From an uncultured Clostridia bacterium (GTDB lineage: Bacteria > Bacillota > Clostridia > Christensenellales > UBA1242): a stretch of DNA of 39,354 nt. The DNA lies in contig CAMVKM010000004.1 of NCBI GenBank assembly GCA_947168085.1, forward strand, positions 1 through 39,354, read 5' to 3'. Of the stretch, positions 1-9,518 are shown one piece after another. Numbering within the stretch: position 1 is the first letter of the stretch; the number at the start of each line of letters is the position of its first letter. The position numbers were made by a program, and so were the translations under genes. Under the pieces are notes generated by a model, which saw nothing but the letters and a program-made list of their open reading frames with translations, was not told the origin of the DNA and did not search any database.

Positions 1-380
1 AATAACAAAAATTTATGTTAAACACAAAATTGAATTTTTACGCAAAATTAATTTGTTTTAAGTAAAAATTTGGGGTCTTTTAAGTAAATTTATTTTATCC
101 AAAAATCAAAGTTTTTAAAGTAAATTTGTTTTATGTAAAAACTTAAATTTACTAAGCCATTTTGTTTTCACAACCAATCATGTTTTTAAGTGAAAAATGT
201 TTGAATTTTATGCTAAAAATTAAGTTGATTTCTTGAAAAACTTTTGCGCACATATTTATTTTTATTTTTTACTTAATTAATAATTAAATAAATAACTTTA
301 AAAAGTTATTTTATAACAAAAAATCTAAAGTTTAGAGCTGCGGCTTTTAAAAAAATTTTGAAAAATTTTGTCATGAACAT
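1..380. other. AT-rich region upstream of dnaA, probable part of oriC
   Basis: No gene is visible here. The stretch is extremely AT-rich and carries a set of near-identical motifs of the form TTTTAAGTAAA: 56-70, 78-90, 112-128 (as TTTTTAAAGTAAATTTG) and 184-198 (as TTTTAAGTGAAAA), plus one inverted copy near 140-154. One 8/9 match to the DnaA box TTATCCACA is seen at 95-103 (TTATCCAAA), but no clean DnaA-box cluster. A 10-base motif TTTACGCAAA occurs at 37-46 and again downstream of dnaA at 2026-2035. A 7-bp inverted repeat (AATAACT/AGTTATT) lies at about 290-310. The position before dnaA and the repeats suggest an origin; this is inference. Confidence 0.5.
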
Positions 381-410
381 TTGACTTTTACGTTTGTTTT
401 GTGGTATAGT
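381..410 (+). promoter_or_regulatory. dnaA promoter
   Basis: TTGACT (381-386), an 18-base spacer and TATAGT (405-410), with TG at 402-403 giving an extended -10. Transcription should start near 417. The upstream ATG at 394 lies inside this promoter, so it cannot be the dnaA start. Confidence 0.75.
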
Positions 411-468
411 TAAATCACACTGTCTTTTTTGCTTTTTTGTGGCAGGCAAAAAAGGCTTGTTTTTCACA

Positions 469-477
469 AAGGAGGTG
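469..477 (+). promoter_or_regulatory. Ribosome binding site that fixes the dnaA TTG start
   Basis: AAAGGAGGTG begins at 468/469 and ends eight bases before TTG at 484-486. It is the strongest Shine-Dalgarno in the leader and selects the TTG start. Confidence 0.8.
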
Positions 478-483
478 GTTTTT

Positions 484-1869
484 TTGCAGAACTTTTTAGA
501 CAAACAATGGGCACAGGCACTTGGTGACCTTGAACAAACAATTAGCGCAATTGGTTTTGATATGTGGATTAAAACCATGCGGCCAATCAACATTGAAGAT
601 GACAATTTGGTTTTTGTTTGTGGAAACGAAATGGCAATGAATGTTGTTCTTCGCAGTTTTAGTAAGCAGATTTTGGAAGCAATAAAAACACACTTTAAAT
701 TAGACAAGTTTAAAGTTATTTTAGAAAGCGAAAAAGATGAATATATTGAAAAACACCACCTTGTTGAAAAAAGTGAAAAAAACAAAGAAGAGTTGCCAAA
801 GGCAGTTACAAACGAAGAAGAGTTAACAAACCCATTAAATCCAAAATACACTTTTGATAATTTTGTTGTTGGAACAACAAACTCTTTAATTTATGCTGCC
901 ACCAGAAGCGTTGCTGAAAACCCAGGCAAGCGTTTTAATCCACTTTTTATTTATGGTGGAGTTGGTCTTGGAAAAACACACCTTTTGCACGCAATTGGAA
1001 ACTACATTTGGGACACAAAACGTGGAAAAGTTAAAATTGTTTACTCAACATCAGAAAACTTTACAAACGAGTTTTTGGAAATCTTGAAAAACAACAAAGA
1101 AAAAAGCACAATTGAATTTAGAAAAAAATATCGTCATGCAGACGTTCTTTTGATTGATGATGTTCAGTTTTTTGCAGACAAGAAAAAAGTTCAGGAAGAA
1201 TTTTTTAACACCTTTAATGACCTTTTTGCAGCAAACAAACAAATTATCATAGCATCAGACAGACCACCAAAAGAAATTTTTGGAATTGAAGAAAGGCTTT
1301 CTTCAAGGTTTTCTCAAGGGCTTGTTCAAGACATTCAAAAGCCAGATTTTGAAACAAGAGTTATGATTATTAAGAAAAAAATTGAACTTAATGGCTACAA
1401 ATTTGATGAAAACATCATTCCAACACTTGCGGAGCGTTTTGAAAAGTTTAACATTCGTGAAATTGAAGGTGCTTTAAACAAACTTTATGTTATTGCAAAC
1501 TTGTCTGGAAAATATGAAGTTGATGCTGAAATTTTAAACGAAGCTTTTGCTCATTCTCATGAGTTTGAAGCAAAGGTTGGCAGAGTGGCAACTCAAGAAA
1601 AAATTATTGAAGCAATTTGCATTAAGTTTAACTTAAAACGAGATGAACTTTTTGGAAAAAGAAGAACAAAAGAAATTGCCGAAGCAAGACAATACTGCAT
1701 TTACTTAATGTGGCGAAAACTAGACATTCCACTAACTTCAATTGCAAAACTTTTTAATCGTGACCACGCAACAGCAATTCATGCAAGAGACAAAGTTATG
1801 GAACTAATAAAAACCGACCCAACAATCAAAAAACTTGTTGAAGAACTTGAAGACCTTGTTGTTCACTAA
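484..1869 (+). CDS. dnaA: Chromosomal replication initiator protein DnaA
   Basis: Initiator ATPase that binds DnaA boxes at oriC, melts the origin and loads the replicative helicase. The 461-residue product has the full domain set: an N-terminal helicase-interaction domain, a Glu/Lys-rich linker (about 85-115), the AAA+ core with Walker A GGVGLGKTH (158-166) and Walker B LLIDD (222-226), and a C-terminal helix-turn-helix domain with the DnaA signature RDHATAIHA (from R426). The start is TTG at 484, chosen from the strong ribosome site and from a promoter that lies downstream of the next in-frame ATG (394). The gene is followed by its own terminator, so it is separate from the recF operon. dnaN, normally next, is missing. 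Confidence 0.97.
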   Translation: MQNFLDKQWAQALGDLEQTISAIGFDMWIKTMRPINIEDDNLVFVCGNEMAMNVVLRSFSKQILEAIKTHFKLDKFKVILESEKDEYIEKHHLVEKSEKNKEELPKAVTNEEELTNPLNPKYTFDNFVVGTTNSLIYAATRSVAENPGKRFNPLFIYGGVGLGKTHLLHAIGNYIWDTKRGKVKIVYSTSENFTNEFLEILKNNKEKSTIEFRKKYRHADVLLIDDVQFFADKKKVQEEFFNTFNDLFAANKQIIIASDRPPKEIFGIEERLSSRFSQGLVQDIQKPDFETRVMIIKKKIELNGYKFDENIIPTLAERFEKFNIREIEGALNKLYVIANLSGKYEVDAEILNEAFAHSHEFEAKVGRVATQEKIIEAICIKFNLKRDELFGKRRTKEIAEARQYCIYLMWRKLDIPLTSIAKLFNRDHATAIHARDKVMELIKTDPTIKKLVEELEDLVVH

Positions 1870-1870
1870 A

Positions 1871-1899
1871 AAAACACACCCAAAGTGGTGTGTTTTTTT
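1871..1899 (+). terminator. dnaA terminator
   Basis: Ten-base stem AAAACACACC / GGTGTGTTTT with loop CAAAGT, running into a T tract. It starts two bases after the dnaA stop. Confidence 0.85.
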
Positions 1900-2040
1900 G
1901 TTTTTTGGTTTTTAAAAGGTTTAGGGTTAGATTTAAAGATAGTCAAAAGTGGGGGTAAATTTTGCGAAATTTGAGTTTTTTTGATTTTTTGGGGTAATTT
2001 ATCGAGTTTTAAAATTTTTGAAAAATTTACGCAAATTTGC
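1900..2040. other. dnaA-recF intergenic AT-rich region
   Basis: The dnaA-recF gap (1870-2193) exceeds 300 bases. Apart from the terminator and the recF promoter it holds only AT-rich sequence with short G runs (1954-1958 and 1991-1994, each followed by TAA/TAAT) and a second copy of TTTACGCAAA at 2026-2035. It may be the second half of a bipartite origin, as in Bacillus, but no DnaA-box cluster or gene is visible. Confidence 0.35.
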
Positions 2041-2069
2041 TTGTTCTTTTGATTTGTTTGTGATATAAT
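2041..2069 (+). promoter_or_regulatory. Promoter of the recF-gyrB-gyrA operon
   Basis: TTGTTC (2041-2046), a 17-base spacer and TATAAT (2064-2069), with TG at 2061-2062 (extended -10). It is the only good promoter seen between dnaA and gyrA, so the whole run to 14081 may depend on it. Confidence 0.7.
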
Positions 2070-2085
2070 ACTTGCAAAAAGGGGT

Positions 2086-2109
2086 TTATAAATAATAAAT
2101 TATTTATAA
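2086..2109. repeat. 11-bp perfect inverted repeat in the recF leader
   Basis: TTATAAATAAT (2086-2096), two bases, ATTATTTATAA (2099-2109). It begins about 10 bases downstream of the predicted start of transcription, where an operator or a leader hairpin would sit. It lacks a T tract, so it is not a normal terminator. Confidence 0.6.
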
Positions 2110-2193
2110 GAAAGCATTTGGGTGCCTAAAAACTTTTTGTTTTAAATTTAAGCATTTAAACAACACACAAAACACTTAAAAGGAGCAAAGCGT

Positions 2194-3264
2194 ATGAACA
2201 TCGAAAGACTTTTTATTGACAACTTTAGAAATCTAAAAACTCAAACCATCGATTTTTCAAATGGTCTTAATGTTTTGTGTGGAAAAAATGCGCAAGGCAA
2301 AACAAACACCCTTGAAGCAATTTATCTTGCAACAATAGGCCGTTCTCCCCGCACCCGAAAAGATAGTGAAATGATTGCATTTTTTAACCCAGCACTAACA
2401 CTTGAATCAAAACTTGAATTTTGCCATCAAGATGTAAAACATTCAATTTCATTTAAGATAAAGGGCTCACAAAAACAAATTTTTGTTGATGATTTTAAGT
2501 TGGACAAACTTAGTGATGTTATTGGAAATTTTGGTTCTGTTTACTTTGATCCAAACACAATCGAACTCATTCATGGTGGCCCATCAAACAGACGAAAATT
2601 TATGGACATCATAAATTGCCAGATTTCAAAAAATTATTTAAAAGCCCTTCAAAACTTTCAACATATTTTGGAGCAAAGAAATGCGCTTTTAAAAACCGAC
2701 GGCGACACAAAAAACCAAATGCAAATTTGGGATGACCAGGTTGCAAAATATGGCACATATATTTACGAAGCACGAAAAACATTTTGCTCAAAACTTTTGC
2801 CTGTTGCAAAACGCATTCACAAAAGCCTTTCACAAGGTGAAGAGTTTGAACTTGACTACATCAGTTTTTTGGAAAATGAAAACACAGAAGATTGCTACAA
2901 AAAAAGTTTAAAAGAAACCTATGACAAAGACAAACTTTTGGGCTACACAAGTTTTGGAATTCAAAATGATGACTTTGTTGTAAAGATTAACGGAAAAGAT
3001 GCTAGACGAACAGGAAGTTATGGACAAATTAGAACGGTTGCACTTTCACTAAAACTTGCTGAACATGAACTTTTAAAAGATGAGTATGGTGATTTTCCTG
3101 TACTTTTGGTTGATGACATTTTAAGTTCATTAGACGAAGACAGAAGACAAAAACTTGTTGAGTACATAAGCCAATTTCAATGCATTCTTACATGCAATGA
3201 ATTTTTGGAAGACATTCCTTGCCAAAAGTTTTTGGTGGAAGATGGTGTGATTGAAAAACTTTGA
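2194..3264 (+). CDS. recF: DNA replication/repair protein RecF
   Basis: SMC-like ATPase that works with RecO and RecR to load RecA at single-strand gaps. The 356-residue protein has Walker A GKNAQGKTNT (30-39) and, near the C-terminus, the ABC-type Walker B and D-loop LLVDDILSSLDEDRR (about 304-318). Its length is typical. A good AAAGGAG site precedes the ATG. It is the first gene of a long co-directional unit that ends with gyrA; the next gene begins 18 bases after its stop. Confidence 0.96.
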   Translation: MNIERLFIDNFRNLKTQTIDFSNGLNVLCGKNAQGKTNTLEAIYLATIGRSPRTRKDSEMIAFFNPALTLESKLEFCHQDVKHSISFKIKGSQKQIFVDDFKLDKLSDVIGNFGSVYFDPNTIELIHGGPSNRRKFMDIINCQISKNYLKALQNFQHILEQRNALLKTDGDTKNQMQIWDDQVAKYGTYIYEARKTFCSKLLPVAKRIHKSLSQGEEFELDYISFLENENTEDCYKKSLKETYDKDKLLGYTSFGIQNDDFVVKINGKDARRTGSYGQIRTVALSLKLAEHELLKDEYGDFPVLLVDDILSSLDEDRRQKLVEYISQFQCILTCNEFLEDIPCQKFLVEDGVIEKL

Positions 3265-3282
3265 CATTAAAAGGAGGCAAAA

Positions 3283-4467
3283 ATGACAGACGCAGACAAA
3301 AAAGTAAAAATTGAAAAAGAAACATTTTTTGTTCATGGCGGTTTTGGAAAAAGAGTTCCAAAAACAGACCAAAATCCAAATGGTTGGGAAGAGTGTTTTT
3401 TTGACCTAGACAAAATTAACAGAAACAAAAAAACAATTCTTTACTTTGGTGGAAATGGAACCGTTGAGGCTGGACATGCGAATTTTGGCTGTAAACTTGT
3501 TGAGAGTTTGGTTGGACGAGCAGAAGAAAATGGTTTTGACCTTTTTGGGTTTTACTATTCTCATGAAAAAACAACAAAAAAATATATTGACACAAAAACA
3601 GGTAAACCAATTTTGGATGAAACAACAGGGCTTTTAATGGAAACAGAATCGGCAGACAATGCTTGTTTTGACGAAAAACAATTATCTCAAATTTACAACG
3701 CCTTTTTGTTTCCGCTTTTGGTTGATGAAAATGGAAATGTTTTTAAAGAAAATGAAATTAAAAAAAATTTGGGCAATTTAAGAATTTTTGCATATTGCAA
3801 AGGCAGTGAAGAAACAAACAAACTTTTGGATTGTGCAAATGAGTTTTTAACAAAAAATTTTGGTGAGCAAAAATCAAAAGAACTTTTAAGCAATGTGTTT
3901 GTTGTTCATTTTGCACCCTTTAAGGAGCCCAAATGGGGAACTAATGTTGAATTTAAAAGTTTGCGTGATTACTTAACATCTTTTCCAAACATTGCAAACA
4001 AACAAGGTTGGGGATTTAGTGTGGATGAACCGTTTTTGGGGGTTGCGCAAACAGACTTTAACAAAAACAAAAATGGAATTGAAGTGTTTTCCAATTCTTT
4101 TGTGTCTGTTGAAGATGTTTTAAGTGAAAATCATGCGGATGCACATTCAATTTCAAATTTTTTAAAAATTGATGGCGTAATTGATCGTCTTGCTTTGCCG
4201 GGAATTGATGATTTTAGTAAAGAAGAAAAGCAAGAATTGTATGAATTAAAAAAACAAGGGAAAACAGGAAAAAGACCTCAAGGTTACAGCAGGCAACAAG
4301 CCATATCGGACCTTATGAGTTCAGCGCTAAGTTATGGTCTTGTGCACGATAAACCAAACTTAGATGAAATTAAAATGATTTTGGACGCTCAACTAAAATT
4401 TGAAAATCAAATTCAACCAGAAAAACAGCAAAAAAAACTTTTTGAAGAAGGAATGAAAAAATCTTAA
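3283..4467 (+). CDS. Hydrolase-like hypothetical protein, paralogue 1
   Basis: I do not recognise a named family. The 394-residue soluble protein is a clear paralogue of the next gene: shared blocks include SLVGRAEENGFDL, the NLR(I/F) strand, LLSNVFVV, GVIDRL and YSRQQAISD. The order of elements suggests an alpha/beta-hydrolase fold: a strand KKTILYFGGNG (about 49-59) that could give the oxyanion hole, a possible nucleophile elbow AYCKG with Cys172, and a conserved His288 before the GVIDRL block. The Cys/His pair is kept in both copies. No signal peptide or membrane segment is seen. It sits between recF and gyrB, preceded by a strong AAAGGAGG site, so it is co-transcribed with replication genes. 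Function is unknown; the fold is inference. Confidence 0.85.
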   Translation: MTDADKKVKIEKETFFVHGGFGKRVPKTDQNPNGWEECFFDLDKINRNKKTILYFGGNGTVEAGHANFGCKLVESLVGRAEENGFDLFGFYYSHEKTTKKYIDTKTGKPILDETTGLLMETESADNACFDEKQLSQIYNAFLFPLLVDENGNVFKENEIKKNLGNLRIFAYCKGSEETNKLLDCANEFLTKNFGEQKSKELLSNVFVVHFAPFKEPKWGTNVEFKSLRDYLTSFPNIANKQGWGFSVDEPFLGVAQTDFNKNKNGIEVFSNSFVSVEDVLSENHADAHSISNFLKIDGVIDRLALPGIDDFSKEEKQELYELKKQGKTGKRPQGYSRQQAISDLMSSALSYGLVHDKPNLDEIKMILDAQLKFENQIQPEKQQKKLFEEGMKKS

Positions 4468-4509
4468 AATTTTTTAGGATACAAAATTTAAATTAAAAGG
4501 AGAAAAGCC

Positions 4510-5865
4510 ATGGACGAGTTAACCCCAGAAGAAATGATAAGAAAAAAACGTCAAGCTCAACAAGAACACCAAAAGAAGCGAGAAGAACAAATTAGGCAAG
4601 AAAAGCAAGACAAACTAAACAGCAATCCAGGAGGGGTTGGAAGGCGCATTAAACCATTGCCACCAAACGAGCTTGAAAGAATTTTGAAAACTGGCACAGA
4701 AGAAGAAAAAAGCAAGGCGTTTTTTGAAAATGGAAGGCCACGAAATTGGGAAGAATTAAGTTATGACAAAACAAAAATAAACAAAGACAAAAAAACGATT
4801 TTGGTTTTTCCTGGTGATGCTAGTGTTGAGCCATTTGATGCAAATTTTTATGCAAAATTTGTTGAAAGTTTGGTTGGACGAGCTGAAGAAAATGGTTTTG
4901 ATCTTTACTCGTTTTATCATGACAAATTTGAAAAGAACAAACGACGTGGAACTTTTTCGGATAAACATCTTGAAAAGATTTACAAAAGTTTTGTTGAGCC
5001 ACTAATTAAAGATGAAAATGGAAAGTTTTTTAAAGAAAAAGAAATTGCAAAAAATTTTGGGAATTTAAGATTTGTGACTCACTGTTTTGGTGATTTGGAA
5101 GTGGACAAACTTTTGGTTAAAACATCAGAAGTTTTGGCAGAAAAGTTTGATGAAGAAAAAACGCAGCAGTTGCTTTCAAATGTGTTTGTTGTGGGTTATG
5201 CTCCATGGATACCTTTTCACAAGTTTGGAACACATGTGCAGTTTCACAGCAAGCAAGACAAAAACTTGATGTTTCCAGACAAAAAGTTGGAAGCATTAAA
5301 AGATTTTGAAGGTTTTGCAAAAATTTTTGAAGAACCTCTTAAAAATTCAATAACAGTGATTTCAGACACTTTTGCCGATTTTTCAAAAAGTTTAGATGAA
5401 CACCAAATTGCACTTTTGCTAAAAGAAGGTGGAGTGATTGACCGTTTGCAATTTGCCGATGCTCAAAAGCTTTCAAAACAAAAGCAAGAAGAACTTAAAA
5501 GCCAAAAGAAAAATTATGCCAACAATGTTTTGCCAAGAACGGCTGATTACAGTAGGCAACAAGCCATTTCAGACATGTTTGCAAGTGTTCTTGCTTACAG
5601 CATTGTTACAGACAACTTAAGTTTGGAAGATGTGAAAATGATTTTACAAGCCCAAATAAACATGGAAAACAAAATTTGGCCAGAACAAAAAAGGATGAAA
5701 AAAGAAACCGAGAAAAAAAGGCAAAAAGATTTAGATGTGAATGTTAATAAAAACAGCATTGAAGAAGAATTAAAAAATCACACAGCATTAAATCCAAAAC
5801 AATTTTTTGCTTCGGCAAATGCCTATAAAAAATCTAAACCAAAAAACTTTGGAGACAAAGATTAA
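4510..5865 (+). CDS. Hydrolase-like hypothetical protein, paralogue 2
   Basis: The 451-residue paralogue of the preceding gene. It has an extra N-terminal charged helical segment (about 1-50, rich in Lys, Glu, Gln, Arg) and a longer basic C-terminal tail (about 390-451) ending FGDKD. The shared core has KKTILVFPGD, THCFG with Cys192 aligned to Cys172 of the first copy, LLSNVFVVGYAP, and His298 before GVIDRL. ADYSRQQAISD marks the end of the homologous core. Both tails and the absence of a signal peptide suggest a cytoplasmic protein. Start: ATG at 4510 after AAAAGGAGAAAA. It lies 31 bases upstream of gyrB. Function unknown. Confidence 0.85.
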   Translation: MDELTPEEMIRKKRQAQQEHQKKREEQIRQEKQDKLNSNPGGVGRRIKPLPPNELERILKTGTEEEKSKAFFENGRPRNWEELSYDKTKINKDKKTILVFPGDASVEPFDANFYAKFVESLVGRAEENGFDLYSFYHDKFEKNKRRGTFSDKHLEKIYKSFVEPLIKDENGKFFKEKEIAKNFGNLRFVTHCFGDLEVDKLLVKTSEVLAEKFDEEKTQQLLSNVFVVGYAPWIPFHKFGTHVQFHSKQDKNLMFPDKKLEALKDFEGFAKIFEEPLKNSITVISDTFADFSKSLDEHQIALLLKEGGVIDRLQFADAQKLSKQKQEELKSQKKNYANNVLPRTADYSRQQAISDMFASVLAYSIVTDNLSLEDVKMILQAQINMENKIWPEQKRMKKETEKKRQKDLDVNVNKNSIEEELKNHTALNPKQFFASANAYKKSKPKNFGDKD

Positions 5866-5872
5866 AATATAA

Positions 5873-7804
<1,932 letters not shown>

Positions 7805-7806
7805 TT

Positions 7807-7935
7807 ATGAAACAAAAATACACACCAACACTAAAAAAAGCAAAAGTAAAGCAAATTGTTGAAAGCCTAAAGACAAAACAAAAAATTGAAATTGCAGCAA
7901 AAATTGCAAACAAATTAAATGAGCAAACAAAGTAA
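7807..7935 (+). CDS. Very small basic ORF (42 aa) after gyrB
   Basis: An ATG two bases after the gyrB stop opens a 42-codon frame coding a Lys-rich, helix-prone peptide (begins MKQKYTPTLKKAK, ends KLNEQTK). No clear ribosome site is seen, so it would need coupling to gyrB translation. It ends 18 bases before the next gene and fills what would otherwise be a 149-base gap. It may be real or chance; it resembles no family I know. Confidence 0.35.
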   Translation: MKQKYTPTLKKAKVKQIVESLKTKQKIEIAAKIANKLNEQTK

Positions 7936-7953
7936 CAAAAGGAGCAAACTTTT

Positions 7954-9504
7954 ATGAACACCAAACAAAGACAGCACAAAATGCTTGACGAAATTTTTGC
8001 AAGCAAAGATTTTGAAAGAAATGTAACTTTTTTTAAAGATGAGTTTAAACAAATTGCAAAAGACTTTGTTGACGTCTTTGATTTGACTGATGAAAGCATT
8101 TTGATGTTAAAAAGTTTGTATGTAAAACCTTTTGGCTTTTTTGACAAACAGCAAGGTCAGTTTTATGGATTTTACAACTACTATCCATTAAAATTTGATG
8201 GCCAATTTGTTGGCAATTCAAAAATATCATTAAATCCAACAGGGTTTTTGGAAGATGATGATGAAGAACAAATTTTTGATTTGAGTTTGCTTGAAAAAAA
8301 TTTGCTTGATGAAGAAATTAAAAACGATGATTTGCTGCATGTTGATATTTGCCAGGCACTAACACATGAAATGAGCCACTTTTTTAGCAGAAAAGAAATG
8401 GAAATTTTGGATGAAAACCAAAATGAGTTAACGCAAAAAGACATTGGCACAGAAAAAGCAAAAAATGGAAATGTTTTGCTTTTTAATGGTGGAGTTGCGC
8501 ATGGCTTGATGCATTTGGATGAAAGTGGAAATTTGGTTTTGTTTGATGATGCAAATTTTAGTTTACAGCAAATTGTTGACGAGGAAATGCAAGAACAAGA
8601 TTTTGAAGAAAACAGCATCACACAAGACACTTTTCAAGATGATTATTTGGAAAACCAGTTTAATGAACAAACAGTTTTGATAGACAGGTTAGACGACACG
8701 GTTTTTGGAAAATATGCAACAAACTTTCATGAAGGCATGACTGAATTTTTTGCCCAAAAACTCATAAAAAACAGCACGGCAAAAGCATTAAAAAAACTAA
8801 GAGAAGATGAAAAATTATTTAATAATTTAAAAACCTACAACACAGAAGCTTCTTATGTTGCGATGATGCACGCACTTAACGGACAAGCGTTGGAAAAAGT
8901 TCATTTTCAAGGCCAAAAGTTTTGGAACATTCCTGTTTTGCAGCAAGAATTTGTTGATGATTTTCGCTTGATTTTTGAAAGTTTTGAAAAGGTGCAAGAA
9001 ATTTTGAATGAAAATGAAATGATTTGTGATGAACTTGATTTTTTGGATGAAATTGAAGAAACCACAAAACTTTCGAAAGAAGAGTTGCAACAACAACAAA
9101 AATTTGAACAACAGCTAAAAGAAAACAACGAAAAAATTGTAAGCGGTTTTGAAGAGTTTTGTGTTGAAACAAAATCAATTTTAAAGCGACAGCAAAAAAA
9201 TGTGAAAAAAGCACTTGATGATGGACAAATAAATTTGAATCAACTAAAAGATTACTTTGTTGCACGCAATGGGTTGGTGTCTGCAAAAAGTTGGTTTGAA
9301 GAATTTTTGTTTAATGAAGATGTTGAGTTTGAAAAAATTGAAGAGTTAACAAACAAACATTTTAAAGAATTTGAAGTTAGTTTTCAAGACAACAAAAATG
9401 AGTCGAACGAAATTGTGAAAAATGTTAAAATAAAACAAAAGCTAAAACAAGCACACCAAAACGCATTAAAACTAAAAAATGTTTTAGAGCAAAGAAAACT
9501 TTAA
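7954..9504 (+). CDS. HExxH zinc metallopeptidase-like protein, paralogue 1
   Basis: A 516-residue soluble protein without signal peptide. It carries the zinc-protease motif HEMSH (138-142) and, 117 residues later, HEGMTE (259-264), whose Glu260 is placed like the third zinc ligand of gluzincins. The next gene has the same pair of motifs at 26-residue spacing, so the acidic segment between them here (about 145-250) looks like an insertion. The C-terminal third is charged, rich in Gln, Glu and Lys, and helix-prone. The ATG follows AAAAGGAGC. Lying between gyrB and gyrA, it is presumably co-expressed with gyrase. The substrate is unknown; peptidase activity is inferred from motifs only. Confidence 0.85.
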   Translation: MNTKQRQHKMLDEIFASKDFERNVTFFKDEFKQIAKDFVDVFDLTDESILMLKSLYVKPFGFFDKQQGQFYGFYNYYPLKFDGQFVGNSKISLNPTGFLEDDDEEQIFDLSLLEKNLLDEEIKNDDLLHVDICQALTHEMSHFFSRKEMEILDENQNELTQKDIGTEKAKNGNVLLFNGGVAHGLMHLDESGNLVLFDDANFSLQQIVDEEMQEQDFEENSITQDTFQDDYLENQFNEQTVLIDRLDDTVFGKYATNFHEGMTEFFAQKLIKNSTAKALKKLREDEKLFNNLKTYNTEASYVAMMHALNGQALEKVHFQGQKFWNIPVLQQEFVDDFRLIFESFEKVQEILNENEMICDELDFLDEIEETTKLSKEELQQQQKFEQQLKENNEKIVSGFEEFCVETKSILKRQQKNVKKALDDGQINLNQLKDYFVARNGLVSAKSWFEEFLFNEDVEFEKIEELTNKHFKEFEVSFQDNKNESNEIVKNVKIKQKLKQAHQNALKLKNVLEQRKL

Positions 9505-9518
9505 AAGGAGAAAAAGAC

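Noticed and set aside
394-483. ATG start for dnaA at 394, adding 30 residues
   Set aside because: It lies inside the promoter, upstream of the -10, has no ribosome site and codes a Cys/Phe-rich stretch unlike DnaA. The TTG at 484 has a strong site.
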